From Burkholderia vietnamiensis LMG 10929 (GTDB taxonomy: Bacteria > Pseudomonadota > Gammaproteobacteria > Burkholderiales > Burkholderiaceae), in contig NZ_CP009632.1 in the NCBI RefSeq assembly GCF_000959445.1, positions 744,001 through 808,000 on the forward strand: a stretch of 64,000 nt of DNA, written 5' to 3'. The translations under genes and the position numbers were made by a program. The notes beneath the pieces are model-generated. The model saw only the letters and a list, made by a program, of their open reading frames with translations, searched no databases and had not been told where the DNA came from. Numbering within the stretch: position 1 is the first letter of the stretch; every line of letters starts with the position of its first letter. This document shows positions 36,519 to 46,168 of this stretch, one piece after another.

Positions 36519-37940
36519 ATGCGACCGAGTCGCCCACCCGAGCTCGCCGCCCGCTTCGAACGCCAGCGCGCCGCCTATGCGCGCGATCCCGCGCCGCCGC
36601 TCGCGATCCGCCTGTCGCGGCTCGACCGTCTGCGCGCGCTGCTCGATACGCATGAAGCCGCGCTCGTGCAGGCGATCGACGCCGATTTCGGCGGACGCTC
36701 CGCGCACGAGACGCAGCTCGCCGAACTGTTCGTGGTCCGTAGCGGCCTGCGCCATGCGCGCGCGCACCTGCGGCAGTGGATGCGCGAGCGCCGCGTGCCG
36801 ACCGCCGCGCATTTCCGGCCGGGCTACAACCGGATCGCGCCGCAACCGCGCGGTGTCGTCGGCGTGATGGCGCCGTGGAACTATCCGCTGCAGCTCGCGC
36901 TCGGGCCGGCGGTCGCCGCGCTCGCCGCCGGCAACCGCGTGCTGGTCAAGCCGTCCGACCTGACGCCGCGGCTGTCGGCCCTGCTCGAATCGCTCGTCGC
37001 CGACGCGTTCGATGTGGACGAACTCGCCGTCGTCACCGGCGACGTCGACACCGCGAAGGTGTTCGCGCGCCTGCCGTTCGACCATCTGTTCTTCACCGGC
37101 TCGACCGCGGTCGGGCGCGACGTCGCGCAGGCCGCGGCCGCGAACCTGACGCCGGTCACGCTGGAACTGGGCGGCAAGTCGCCGGCGATCGTCGACCCGT
37201 CGTGCGATCTGGCGCACGCGGCCGCGCGCATCGCGTTCGGCAAGCTGCTCAACGCCGGCCAGACCTGCATCGCGCCCGACTATCTGCTGGTGCCGGCCGG
37301 CACCGCCGAGACCGTCGCGGCACGCGTGGCGGACGCGATCGCGCATCACTACCCGACGCTCGCCGCCAATCCCGACTACACGTCGATCATCGCCGCCACG
37401 CCTCGCGACCGCCTCGCGGCGCTCGTCGACGACGCGCGCGCCGGCGGCGCACGCGTGCGCGAAGTGAACCCGGCAGGCGAACGCTTCGCTGCCGGCTCGC
37501 GCAAGTTCGCGCCGACCCTCGTGCTGGACGCGCGCGACACGATGCGCGTGATGCGCGAGGAGATCTTCGGCCCGGTGCTGCCGATCGTCGAATACGCGGA
37601 TCTCGACGATGCGATCGACCGCGTGAACCGCGGCCCGCGCCCGCTCGCGCTGTACTGGTTCGGCCGCGACGCCGCGCGGCGCGATCGCGTGCTGCGCGAG
37701 ACGGTGTCGGGCGGCGTCACGGTGAACGACTGCCTGTGGCATCTCGCGCAGGAGCACCAGCCGTTCGGCGGCGTCGGCGCGAGCGGCATCGGCGCCTATC
37801 ACGGCAAATGGGGCTTCGATACGTTCAGCCACCACAAGCCCGTGTTCCATCAGGCGCGCCGCAGCGGCACCGCGCTGTTCCATCCGCCGTACGGCAAGAC
37901 CTTCGATCTGCTGCTGCGCGTGCTGACGCGCTTCGCGTGA
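36519..37940 (+). CDS. NAD(P)-dependent aldehyde dehydrogenase (coniferyl-aldehyde dehydrogenase-like)
   Basis: 473 aa; ATG at 36519 with a strong GGAGGAG site. Catalytic residues are present: Asn121 in APWNYP, Glu216 in LELGGKSP and Cys250 in GQTCIAPDY. Length (~470) and the APWNYPLQLALGP and GPVLPIVEY motifs fit the CalB/class 3-like group, which act on aromatic or medium-chain aldehydes. First gene of a rightward operon with a GMC oxidoreductase (25 bases downstream) and a fused monooxygenase-esterase. It should catalyse the last step, aldehyde to carboxylate. Substrate identity is inferred from context. Confidence 0.92.
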   Translation: MRPSRPPELAARFERQRAAYARDPAPPLAIRLSRLDRLRALLDTHEAALVQAIDADFGGRSAHETQLAELFVVRSGLRHARAHLRQWMRERRVPTAAHFRPGYNRIAPQPRGVVGVMAPWNYPLQLALGPAVAALAAGNRVLVKPSDLTPRLSALLESLVADAFDVDELAVVTGDVDTAKVFARLPFDHLFFTGSTAVGRDVAQAAAANLTPVTLELGGKSPAIVDPSCDLAHAAARIAFGKLLNAGQTCIAPDYLLVPAGTAETVAARVADAIAHHYPTLAANPDYTSIIAATPRDRLAALVDDARAGGARVREVNPAGERFAAGSRKFAPTLVLDARDTMRVMREEIFGPVLPIVEYADLDDAIDRVNRGPRPLALYWFGRDAARRDRVLRETVSGGVTVNDCLWHLAQEHQPFGGVGASGIGAYHGKWGFDTFSHHKPVFHQARRSGTALFHPPYGKTFDLLLRVLTRFA

Positions 37941-37965
37941 CCATCGACCACTGGGAGACGATTCC

Positions 37966-39675
37966 ATGAGCAGGACTTTCGACTACATCGTCGTCGGCGG
38001 CGGTTCGGGCGGCTGCGTCGCCGCGGGACGGCTGACCGAGGACCCTTCCGTGACCGTCTGCGTGCTGGAGGCCGGCGGCCGCGGCGACGACGCGCTCGTC
38101 AACGTGCCGACCGGCGCGGTCGCGATGCTGCCGACGCGCGTGAACAACTGGGCGTTCGACACCGTGCCGCAGTCTGGGCTCGGCGGACGCATCGGCTACC
38201 AGCCGCGCGGCAAGGCGCTCGGCGGCTCGTCCGCGATCAACGCGATGGTGTACGTGCGCGGCCATCGCGTCGACTACGACGGCTGGGCCGCGCTCGGCAA
38301 CGAGGGCTGGGCCTACGACGACGTGCTGCCTTACTTCCGGCTCAGCGAACACAACGAATGCTTCGACGACGCGTTTCACGGCCGCGACGGCCCGCTGTGG
38401 GTCAGCGACCTGCGTACCGGCAACCCGTTCCATGCGCGCTATCTCGAAGCGGCGCGACAGGCCGGGCTGCCGCTCACCGACGACTTCAACGGCGCGCAGC
38501 AGGAAGGCATCGGCCTCTACCAGGTCACGCAGAAGCACGGCGAGCGATGGAGTGCGGCGCGCGCGTATCTGCTGCCGCACGTCGGCCGCCGCGACAACCT
38601 GAGCGTCGAGACGCACGCGCAGGTGCTGCGCATCCTGTTCGACGGGACGCGCGCAACGGGCGTCGAGGTGCGGCAGCACGGCGAGGTGCGCACCTTGCGG
38701 GCCCGGCGCGAGGTCGTGCTCGCGGCCGGCGCGCTGCAGACGCCGCAACTGCTGATGCTGTCGGGCGTCGGCCCGGCCGATGAACTGCAGCGGCTCGGCA
38801 TTCCGGTGCGCGTCGATCTGCCGGGCGTCGGCCGCAACCTGCAGGACCATCCGGACTTCGTCCTCGGCTACCGCACCCGCGGTGTCGACACGATGGGCGT
38901 GTCCGCGCGCGGCGCGCTGCGCCTGCTGCGCGAATTCGCGCGCTTTCGGCGCGAGCGGCGCGGCATGCTGACGTCCAATTTCGCCGAAGGCGGCGGCTTC
39001 CTGACGACCCGCGCCGGCCTCGCCGCGCCCGACATCCAGCTGCACTTCGTGGTCGCGCTGGTCGACGATCATGCGCGCCGGCACCATGCCGGCCACGGGC
39101 TGTCGTGCCACGTGTGCCTGCTGCGCCCGCGCAGCCGCGGCACGGTCACGCTGCACAGCGCCGATCCGCTCGCGGCGCCGCGCATCGATCCGGCGTTCTT
39201 CGCCGATCCGCGCGACCTCGACGACATGGTCGCCGGCTTCCGGCTCACGCGCCGTTTGATGGAAGCGCCGGCGCTGGCCGACTGGACCACGCGCGACGTG
39301 TTCACCGCCAACGTGAGCACCGACGACGAGATCCGCGACGTATTGCGGCGCCGCACCGATACCGTCTATCACCCGGTCGGCACCTGCCGGATGGGACGCG
39401 ACGCGCTCGCCGTCGTCGATCCGCAACTGCGCGTGCATGGCGTCGACGGGCTGCGAATCGTCGATGCGTCGGTGATGCCGACGCTGATCGGTGGCAATAC
39501 CAATGCGCCGACGATCATGATCGCCGAGAAGGCGGTCGACCTGATCCGCGGCGTGCGCCGCGTGCCCGCGCGGCCGTCCATCGACACCGCATCCGAAACC
39601 GCCGCCCCATTGTGCCCGTCCTGCACCTCGGACGCGGCCCACCACCCGGAGGAAAACCGTCATGTCGTCGCCTGA
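37966..39675 (+). CDS. GMC-family FAD-dependent alcohol oxidoreductase (AlkJ/BetA-like)
   Basis: 569 aa; ATG at 37966 with GGGAG upstream. FAD-binding VVGGGSGGCVAAGRL at the N-terminus, GMC signature 1 (GKALGGSSAINAMVYVRG), signature 2 (GALQTPQLLMLSGVGP) and the catalytic pair His469 (YHPVGTCRMG) and Asn513 (GNTNAPT) are all intact. Choline dehydrogenase-like enzymes of this size often oxidise aliphatic or aromatic alcohols with a quinone acceptor. Its 3' end overlaps the next start by 14 bases. In the operon it can oxidise the alcohol freed by the esterase, or a secondary alcohol to the ketone substrate. Confidence 0.92.
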   Translation: MSRTFDYIVVGGGSGGCVAAGRLTEDPSVTVCVLEAGGRGDDALVNVPTGAVAMLPTRVNNWAFDTVPQSGLGGRIGYQPRGKALGGSSAINAMVYVRGHRVDYDGWAALGNEGWAYDDVLPYFRLSEHNECFDDAFHGRDGPLWVSDLRTGNPFHARYLEAARQAGLPLTDDFNGAQQEGIGLYQVTQKHGERWSAARAYLLPHVGRRDNLSVETHAQVLRILFDGTRATGVEVRQHGEVRTLRARREVVLAAGALQTPQLLMLSGVGPADELQRLGIPVRVDLPGVGRNLQDHPDFVLGYRTRGVDTMGVSARGALRLLREFARFRRERRGMLTSNFAEGGGFLTTRAGLAAPDIQLHFVVALVDDHARRHHAGHGLSCHVCLLRPRSRGTVTLHSADPLAAPRIDPAFFADPRDLDDMVAGFRLTRRLMEAPALADWTTRDVFTANVSTDDEIRDVLRRRTDTVYHPVGTCRMGRDALAVVDPQLRVHGVDGLRIVDASVMPTLIGGNTNAPTIMIAEKAVDLIRGVRRVPARPSIDTASETAAPLCPSCTSDAAHHPEENRHVVA

Positions 39676-42112
39676 AACGTCACGTCCCGCCGAAGCGAGC
39701 GCACCGCTCGCGGCCATCGTCATCGGCGCCGGCTTCGCCGGCATCGGCATGGCTGTCGCGCTGCAACGCGCCGGCATACACGACTTCGTGATCGTCGAGC
39801 GTTCGCACGACGTCGGTGGCGTGTGGCGCGACAACCGCTACCCCGGCGCCGCATGCGACGTGCCTTCGCATCTGTACTCGTTCTCGTTCGAGCCGAACGC
39901 GAACTGGTCGCGCGTGTTCGCACCGCAACCGGAGATTCATGCGTACCTGCAGCATTGCGCGCGCAAGTACGGGCTGGCACGCCATCTGCGCTTCGGCGCC
40001 GAGGTCGAGCACGCACGCTATGACGAAGCCGGTGCGTTGTGGCGCGTCGCGCTCGCCGACGGCACGACGCTCAGCGCCGCCGTGCTGATCAGCGGCACCG
40101 GCCAGTTGAGCCGGCCGGCGCTGCCCAAACTGCCCGGCATCGATACGTTCCGCGGCCGCGCGTTCCACTCCGCGCAATGGGATCGCGACTATCCGCTCGC
40201 GGGCAAGCGCGTGGCGGTAGTGGGCACCGGCGCATCGGCGATCCAGTTCGTGCCGGCGATCGCCGGCGACGTCGCGCGGCTGCTCGTGTTCCAGCGTTCG
40301 CCGGCCTACGTGCTGCCGCGCCCGGATCGACCGTATCGCCGCTGGGAACGCACGCTGTTTCGCCGCTTGCCGGGGGCGATGAAGCTGCATCGCGCGTCGA
40401 TCTACCTGCGTTACGAATCGCGCGCGATCGCCTTCACGCGGCTGCACGGGCTGATGGACTTCGCGGTCGGCCGGCCGTTCCGGAAGCTGCTCGCACGCGA
40501 CGTGCGCGACCCTGCGCTGCGCAGCAAGCTCACGCCCGACTATCCGATCGGCTGCAAGCGGATCCTGCTGTCGAGCGACTACCTCGCCGCGCTCGGACGC
40601 GACAACGTCGAGCTCGTCACGCGGGGCATCCGCCGCGTGACCGAAACGGGCATCGAGACCGACGACGGCGTTCACCATCAAGTCGATGCGATCGTCTACG
40701 GCACCGGTTTTGCCGCGACCGAATTCCTGTCGCCGATGCGCATCACCGGTCGCGACGGGCTCGACCTGAACGACGCGTGGCGGCGCGGCGCGCAGGCGTA
40801 TCTGGGCGTCACCGTGCCGGGCTTTCCGAACTTCTTCATGCTGTACGGCCCGAACACGAACCTCGGCCACAACTCGATCGTCTACATGCTCGAAAGCCAG
40901 ATCGCGCACGTGATGCGCTGCCTCCGCGCGATGCAGCGCGACGGCGCGAGCGCGATCGACGTCGACCCGCGCCGCTACCGCCGCTACAACGCGCACGTGC
41001 AACAACGGCTCGAAGGCTCGGTGTGGAGCGGCTGCAAGAGCTGGTACGTCGACGCGTCGGGCCACAACAGCACGAACTGGCCCGGCTTCACGCTCAGCTA
41101 CCGCTGGATCACGCGCTTCACCGGCCTGTCCGCGTATCGCTTCTCGCGACCGCTGGCCGGCGACACCGCGCCGACACAGGCGGTCGTCGTCGCGCCGCCT
41201 GCCGGGCGCGTGGAAGCGCTGGCCGCAGCGTCGTTGCGCGGTTTCCTGCGCGCTGCGTTCCGGCCGCTGATCGGGCCGCCGTTCGGCGCGCGCGTGCAGC
41301 GCCGCGTCGTCGCGATGCTGTCGCCGCTGATGCCCGGCGCGGGCGGCACGCTGCGCTACCGGACGGCTGCCGCCGGCGTGCCGGTCGAAGTGATCGCGCC
41401 GAAACGTGGCGACGCCGGCGGCGTGATCCTCTACCTGCATGGCGGCGCCTTCTGCGTCGGCAGCCCGCGTACGCATCGCAGCGTGACGACGCGCCTCGCG
41501 GCCGAAGCCGGGCTGCCGGTGTGGGCGCCCGACTACCGGCTCGCGCCCGAGCATCCGAGCCCGGCGGCCGTCGACGACGCGCTGGCCGCGTACGAGGCGT
41601 TGCGCGCGCAGGGCTACGCGCCGCACCGCATCGTGATCGCCGGCGATTCGGCCGGCGGCGCGCTCGCACTGGCGCTCGCCATGGCGCTGCGCGAGCGCGG
41701 CGAGCCGGCCGCGGCCGCGCTGCTGCTGATCTCGCCCGTGACCGACGCGGCGCTCGGCGGCGCCACGCTCGCCTCGCGCCGCCACGACGATCCGATGATC
41801 CGCCGCGGCTGGCTCGAACAGGGGCTGCGCTGGTATCACGGCGCGGGCGCCGGCGCGTCGCGTGGCCCGCTCGACGCCGACCTGCGCGGGCTGCCGCCGA
41901 TGCTGGTGCAGGTCGGCGATCAGGAGGTGCTGCTGTCGGACGCCCAGCGGCTCGCCGCGCATGCGCGCGCATGCGGCGTGCCGTGCCGGCTCGAGATTCA
42001 TGCCGCGCGCTGGCATGTGTTTCATCTGCAGGCGTTCTATCTGCAATCGGCGCGCTACGCGTTGCGGACGCTGGCCGGATTCGCCGCGCAGCGCGTTGCC
42101 GCGCCGGTGTAG
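39662..42112 (+). CDS. Fused Baeyer-Villiger monooxygenase and alpha/beta-hydrolase (esterase)
   Basis: 816 aa. Residues ~1-500 are a class B flavin monooxygenase: FAD site VIGAGFAGIG (~20), Baeyer-Villiger-type fingerprint FRGRAFHSAQWD (163-174) and NADPH site VVGTGASAIQ (~186). After a linker of about 50 residues comes a hormone-sensitive-lipase-type hydrolase with LHGGAF (His593), nucleophile Ser663 in GDSAGGA, and likely Asp753 and His785. One chain should therefore insert oxygen into a ketone and hydrolyse the resulting ester. No frameshift lies between the halves; frame and codon use are continuous. The start overlaps the GMC gene end, indicating translational coupling. Separate monooxygenase and esterase genes are the usual arrangement. 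Confidence 0.9.
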   Translation: MSSPETSRPAEASAPLAAIVIGAGFAGIGMAVALQRAGIHDFVIVERSHDVGGVWRDNRYPGAACDVPSHLYSFSFEPNANWSRVFAPQPEIHAYLQHCARKYGLARHLRFGAEVEHARYDEAGALWRVALADGTTLSAAVLISGTGQLSRPALPKLPGIDTFRGRAFHSAQWDRDYPLAGKRVAVVGTGASAIQFVPAIAGDVARLLVFQRSPAYVLPRPDRPYRRWERTLFRRLPGAMKLHRASIYLRYESRAIAFTRLHGLMDFAVGRPFRKLLARDVRDPALRSKLTPDYPIGCKRILLSSDYLAALGRDNVELVTRGIRRVTETGIETDDGVHHQVDAIVYGTGFAATEFLSPMRITGRDGLDLNDAWRRGAQAYLGVTVPGFPNFFMLYGPNTNLGHNSIVYMLESQIAHVMRCLRAMQRDGASAIDVDPRRYRRYNAHVQQRLEGSVWSGCKSWYVDASGHNSTNWPGFTLSYRWITRFTGLSAYRFSRPLAGDTAPTQAVVVAPPAGRVEALAAASLRGFLRAAFRPLIGPPFGARVQRRVVAMLSPLMPGAGGTLRYRTAAAGVPVEVIAPKRGDAGGVILYLHGGAFCVGSPRTHRSVTTRLAAEAGLPVWAPDYRLAPEHPSPAAVDDALAAYEALRAQGYAPHRIVIAGDSAGGALALALAMALRERGEPAAAALLLISPVTDAALGGATLASRRHDDPMIRRGWLEQGLRWYHGAGAGASRGPLDADLRGLPPMLVQVGDQEVLLSDAQRLAAHARACGVPCRLEIHAARWHVFHLQAFYLQSARYALRTLAGFAAQRVAAPV

Positions 42113-42193
42113 TGTTGCTTGCTGCGGCGATGCTTGACGAGCCTGGCGGTCGTACGCGGCTACCAGAGCACGCCCCCCGCGCCCGCATGCGCG

Positions 42194-43366
42194 TCAAAAC
42201 CGATGCCGGATCCCGACCGCCATCACCAGTTGATTCGCGCCGGATGCGCGCGAGAAATTCGAGATCTGCGCGCCGGCAATGCCCGTTCCGGCCAGTCCGT
42301 TCGCATGCTGGAACAGCGCTTCCGTATAAACGTCGGTGCGCGGCGACAGCGCATCGATCGCGATGACGCCGGCTTGCTGCCATCGCGGCCGCGCCGCGCC
42401 CGCCGCACCGTCGAACGACGCGACGGTGAACACGTAGTCCGCCGCGACGGTCCATTTGCGCGTCAGCGCGTAGCGCGCGTTGATCTCCGCGTTGTGGAAC
42501 GTGATGTTCGCGCCGTGCAGCACGATCGGCGCATCGGCGACGTTGTTGATCGACGTGACCGCATCGAGCCGCGTGCGCGTCGCGATCGCGGACACCCGCA
42601 GCCGGTCCCACGTGTAAGCGGCCGCCGCGCTGACGGTGCGCTGCCGCGCCGCGTTGAACGGCGCGCCGGCCGGCTCCGCGCCATCGGCATTGGCGGGCGG
42701 CAGATTGCCTTCGCGGTCGAATGCGAGGTAGCTCGCGCCGGCCGAAAACGGCCCGTGCTCGTAGGTGGCCGCGAACGCGTAGCCGCGGTTGTTGCCGAAG
42801 CCGCCGGCCTCGTTCGAAAATCCATACGTCGCGCCGAACCGGAAGCCGCCGAGCAGCGGGCTCGTGTACTTCACCGAGTTGTTGGTGCGCGTGTAGTTCG
42901 CGAGATTGTCGTTGTCGAACGGATGCGCGAACGCGACGCCGCCGAACGGCGTGCCGGCCAATGCAAACGGCTGGACCAGTTGCAGCGTCGAATCGAACTG
43001 GCGGCCGACCGTCACCGTGCCGTACCGGCCGGACGCGAGCCCCACGTAAGACTGGAAGCCGAACAGCCGCCCTTGCTGCCCGAGCGCGCCGCTGGTGACC
43101 GCAAACCCCGTCGCGAGCAGAAACAACGCGTTCAGATCGGCGCCGAGCGGCTCGTTGCCGGAGAGCGTCAAGCGGCTCACGTTGGCGTCGCCGGATTTCG
43201 CCTGGAACGCGTGCGCGTCGCCGCGGTGGCTGCCGATGTCGTCGACGAACGCGATCCCGCCGTCGATCAGGCCGGAAATCGCGACCGTGCCCTGCGCACG
43301 CGCGACGGCCGGAATGAACAGCGCGACGATGCAGCCACGCACGGCGGCTCGAATCCGTGGGTTCAT
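42194..43366 (-). CDS. Gram-negative porin (Omp32/OpcP-like)
   Basis: 390 aa; ATG at 43366 overlaps the stop of the upstream FUSC gene. A signal peptide ends near VARAQG; the mature part begins GTVAISGLIDGGIAF and contains alternating beta-strands, with SRLTLSGNEPLG, FGFQSYVGLASGRYGTVTVGRQ and the terminal aromatic IRHRF typical of Burkholderia trimeric porins. It forms an outer-membrane channel. Coupling to the FUSC gene suggests the pair moves the same compound across both membranes. Confidence 0.9.
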   Translation of the reverse strand: MNPRIRAAVRGCIVALFIPAVARAQGTVAISGLIDGGIAFVDDIGSHRGDAHAFQAKSGDANVSRLTLSGNEPLGADLNALFLLATGFAVTSGALGQQGRLFGFQSYVGLASGRYGTVTVGRQFDSTLQLVQPFALAGTPFGGVAFAHPFDNDNLANYTRTNNSVKYTSPLLGGFRFGATYGFSNEAGGFGNNRGYAFAATYEHGPFSAGASYLAFDREGNLPPANADGAEPAGAPFNAARQRTVSAAAAYTWDRLRVSAIATRTRLDAVTSINNVADAPIVLHGANITFHNAEINARYALTRKWTVAADYVFTVASFDGAAGAARPRWQQAGVIAIDALSPRTDVYTEALFQHANGLAGTGIAGAQISNFSRASGANQLVMAVGIRHRF

Positions 43367-45552
43367 ACGCGCTGCCGCGATGCGCTCGACGGCTTGCCGG
43401 ACGCCGCTTCCGCGCGGCGCAACGGCGCGCGCTGCACGGCCGAGATGCGCGAACGCAGCGCATGGACGATCCACGCACGCTCGGCCACTTCCCGCTGAAT
43501 TTCGCGCGCGTGGCCCGACGCGCGATCGCCGTCGCGCGGGCTTTCCGGCCGCGTCGCGTGCGCGGGCGCGGGCGCCGGCGCGGCGTCGGCGATCAGGCGC
43601 GCGGCGTCGCGCGCGGCGGCGGCAATCGTCGCCCGGTCCAGGGCGTCGAGCGTATCGTCGAGATACTCGACCGGCGCGAGCGCGCCGACCAGCGCCTTCA
43701 TCTGCTGCATCGCGACGGTTGCGCTCGCGGTGCGCGGGTCGGACGCAATCGACTCGAAACGCGTCGCCGCGATGGTCGCATCGAGCCGGTCGATCGCAAC
43801 GCACGCCTGGCGGCGCAGCACGGTCAGCGATTCGCGGCGCGCGCGCGCGCGCGCGGGCGCGTCGTCGCCGACCGCGCGCAGGTAGGTCGCGGTGGCCGCC
43901 ATCGCGAGATCGGCCACCTCGCCGATCCGGTGATGCTCGCGGTCGGGCCATGCGAGCAGGCTGATGAGCACGCCGACCAGCACCCCGGCAAAACTGTTGC
44001 CGACCCGCAGCGCGGCCAGCATCCATGACGGCCCGATCGGCGTCCCGAGATGCGCGACCAGAATGAAATGCGACGTCAGGAACAGGATGTACGACACGTA
44101 GCTCACGCTGCGCGTCGCGAGCGTGCCGGTGGCGAGCGGCAGCACCGCGAGCGCCAGCAGCAACGGATCGTGAACCAGCAGCGACACGGCCGATGCGAGC
44201 ACCGCGCCGAGCAGCGTGCCGCCGATGCGCAGCCCGGACAGCTTCACCGTCTGCGACAGCGTCGGCTGCATGATGAACATCGTCGTCAGCGCGAGCCAGT
44301 ATCCCTGCTGCACGCCCGAGATGCGCGCGAGCGCGACGGCGATCATCGCGGCCACGGCAAGACGCGACGCATATCGATGAAACGGATTCGGCGCGACGAT
44401 CTCGCGGCGCAGCGCGGCGAGCCGGCCCGCGCCGCGCGCGGGCTTGCCCGGTGCCGGCGCGGTGAGCGCCGCAGGAACGGTCGCGGTAGAAGGCGACTCC
44501 ACCGCCGGATGAAGCAGCACTGCCGCGTATCGCGCGATCAGCGTTTCGCACGCGCGCAACCACGTCAGCCCCGCGTCGTCGCGATGCGCAACACGAAACT
44601 CGGCGACGCGCCCCGCGAGCGTCGCGCGGAGTTCGGCGAGGTCGTTCGCGAGCGACTGCGCCGCGTCGGCGGCCGCGCCGTCGCGGCCAACGGCGCGCGG
44701 ACACGCTTCCACGAGCCGCGCCAGTTGCGCGAGCACCGGCGCGAGCAGCGCGGCGGCTTCGCGCCGTTCGCCGACGCCGGCCGCGGCGATGTGCGACTCG
44801 AGGCCGGCGAGCAACGCCATCGCGCGTTCCGCATCGGCGCGCCACTTGGCGGACAGCGGCGGAAGACCGCCGCGCGGGTGCATCGACACGGCGATCATCG
44901 CGTCGAGCCGCGCGCGCAATGCGGCGCGGCCGCGCTCGAGCGAGGCGGAATCGCCGTTCGCGGCCCGTGCGAGCCGTTCGACGAAGTTCGCCATCGCATG
45001 CAGGAACGCCATCGTCGCCATCCGCGCGCGTGCGCTGCCGTCGGTCTGCCACAGGACGATGCCGGCCAGCGTCGCCCAGACGCTGCCGCCGAAGTAGAAC
45101 AGCGCGTACTGCACGGCCGACGCGCCGCCATGAACCGGAAAACACGCAGAGACGGCGCATGCGGTCGCGGTCAGAATGCCGCGCGTGCCGGCCGCGCCGC
45201 CCCACTTGCGCGCCGACGCGCCCAGATACGCGACGGCCCCGACGATGACGATCGACAGCGGCGGCAGCGCATGCGTCGCGATCGCGCTGGCGGACGCCAG
45301 GCCGCCCAGCATCCCGAACGACAGGCCGGTGGCGAGGCGGCCGGCGGCCGGGCGCTCGGACTCGTCGGCGAGGCAGGTCCAGAACGCGGCGATCGCGGAC
45401 CAGCACAGCATCGGCATATGCAGCCGCGCCGCGGCGACGGCCGGCACGACACAGATCAGCCCGCCGCGCAGCGCTTCGGCGAGCGGCAGGTAGTGTCCGC
45501 CGAGATTGACGAAGCGCCGCAATCGGTCGCGAGCGGTTGAGACTAGACCCAT
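43363..45552 (-). CDS. FUSC-family inner-membrane transporter (aromatic acid exporter-like)
   Basis: 729 aa, with two blocks of about five to six hydrophobic helices (residues ~20-190 and ~395-560) separated by a soluble helical region, the FUSC/YccS/AaeB layout. The second block includes GVQQGYWLALTTMFIMQPTLSQT, conserved in this family. Members export aromatic acids such as p-hydroxybenzoate or confer solvent resistance. The start lies 16 bases after lutC in the same direction and the stop overlaps the porin start. The C-terminal part contains a 19-base alternating GC run coding Ala-Arg repeats. Confidence 0.87.
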   Translation of the reverse strand: MGLVSTARDRLRRFVNLGGHYLPLAEALRGGLICVVPAVAAARLHMPMLCWSAIAAFWTCLADESERPAAGRLATGLSFGMLGGLASASAIATHALPPLSIVIVGAVAYLGASARKWGGAAGTRGILTATACAVSACFPVHGGASAVQYALFYFGGSVWATLAGIVLWQTDGSARARMATMAFLHAMANFVERLARAANGDSASLERGRAALRARLDAMIAVSMHPRGGLPPLSAKWRADAERAMALLAGLESHIAAAGVGERREAAALLAPVLAQLARLVEACPRAVGRDGAAADAAQSLANDLAELRATLAGRVAEFRVAHRDDAGLTWLRACETLIARYAAVLLHPAVESPSTATVPAALTAPAPGKPARGAGRLAALRREIVAPNPFHRYASRLAVAAMIAVALARISGVQQGYWLALTTMFIMQPTLSQTVKLSGLRIGGTLLGAVLASAVSLLVHDPLLLALAVLPLATGTLATRSVSYVSYILFLTSHFILVAHLGTPIGPSWMLAALRVGNSFAGVLVGVLISLLAWPDREHHRIGEVADLAMAATATYLRAVGDDAPARARARRESLTVLRRQACVAIDRLDATIAATRFESIASDPRTASATVAMQQMKALVGALAPVEYLDDTLDALDRATIAAAARDAARLIADAAPAPAPAHATRPESPRDGDRASGHAREIQREVAERAWIVHALRSRISAVQRAPLRRAEAASGKPSSASRQRV
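43837..43855. repeat. (GC)n alternating tract inside FUSC gene
   Basis: Nineteen bases of strictly alternating G and C in the coding sequence for an ARARAR segment. A two-base repeat of this length inside a gene can slip and shift the frame, and alternating GC can adopt Z-form DNA. The frame is intact here. Confidence 0.6.
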
Positions 45553-45568
45553 CGTCGATCCTGCGCGC

Positions 45569-46168
45569 TCAACGTGCGTCGCCTGCGAGCGGGACCGGAA
45601 TCACGGTCAGCGACCGGATGCCCTGCGCACCGCGGATCAGCACGCCTTCGATGTCGGCGGTTGCGGACGGCCCGCTCATCAGGCACGCGTAGCGCGCCGC
45701 GAAGAACTCGGGGCGGTGATACGCGTGATGCAGGTTGCCGACGATCTGCGCCGGGTCGAGCAGCGCGACCAGATGTTGCGACAGGTAGCCGAGCGCGTTC
45801 ACGCGATACTCGCGCTCGCTCAGATAGAGCGAGCCGGTTTCCGCGACCGCGAACGCCGGGCGCACGATCCCGACGTCGACGTCGTTCAGCTCGTGCGGCC
45901 GCTCGACGGCTTCGATGCGCCGCGTGCCGGCCACCTCGGGCACCGCCGAACAGACCACCCGCGCATCCGGAAAGCGCGCCCGGATCAGCGCGTCGAGGTC
46001 GCCGTCCGCCGGCGGCTCGCACCAGATGCCGCCGACCCGCGCGAGCGCCTGCTTGAACGCGTCGAGCGCGGGCGGCAGATCCTGATCGAACAACGGCACC
46101 GCCGGCAGCGGCGCCGGCGTCCGGCCGGCCGTGCGCAGGCGGGAAAGGATCAGGTCGCGGCTGCTCAT
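45569..46168 (-). CDS. lutC: LutC, L-lactate utilization LUD-domain protein
   Basis: 199 aa. A LUD (YkgG/LutC) domain is recognised from AETGSLYLSEREYRVN and the central VGIVRPAFAVAETG region, with conserved HHAYHRPEFF. With LutA and LutB it forms the L-lactate oxidising complex that feeds pyruvate and passes electrons to the respiratory chain. Its ATG at 46168 overlaps the lutB stop, giving tight coupling. C-terminal ~20 residues look disordered. Confidence 0.9.
   Translation of the reverse strand: MSSRDLILSRLRTAGRTPAPLPAVPLFDQDLPPALDAFKQALARVGGIWCEPPADGDLDALIRARFPDARVVCSAVPEVAGTRRIEAVERPHELNDVDVGIVRPAFAVAETGSLYLSEREYRVNALGYLSQHLVALLDPAQIVGNLHHAYHRPEFFAARYACLMSGPSATADIEGVLIRGAQGIRSLTVIPVPLAGDAR

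Noticed and set aside
37825..42046. Long minus-strand frames across the dehydrogenase, GMC and monooxygenase genes
   Set aside because: Arg-rich antisense shadows of genes whose catalytic motifs are clear on the plus strand.
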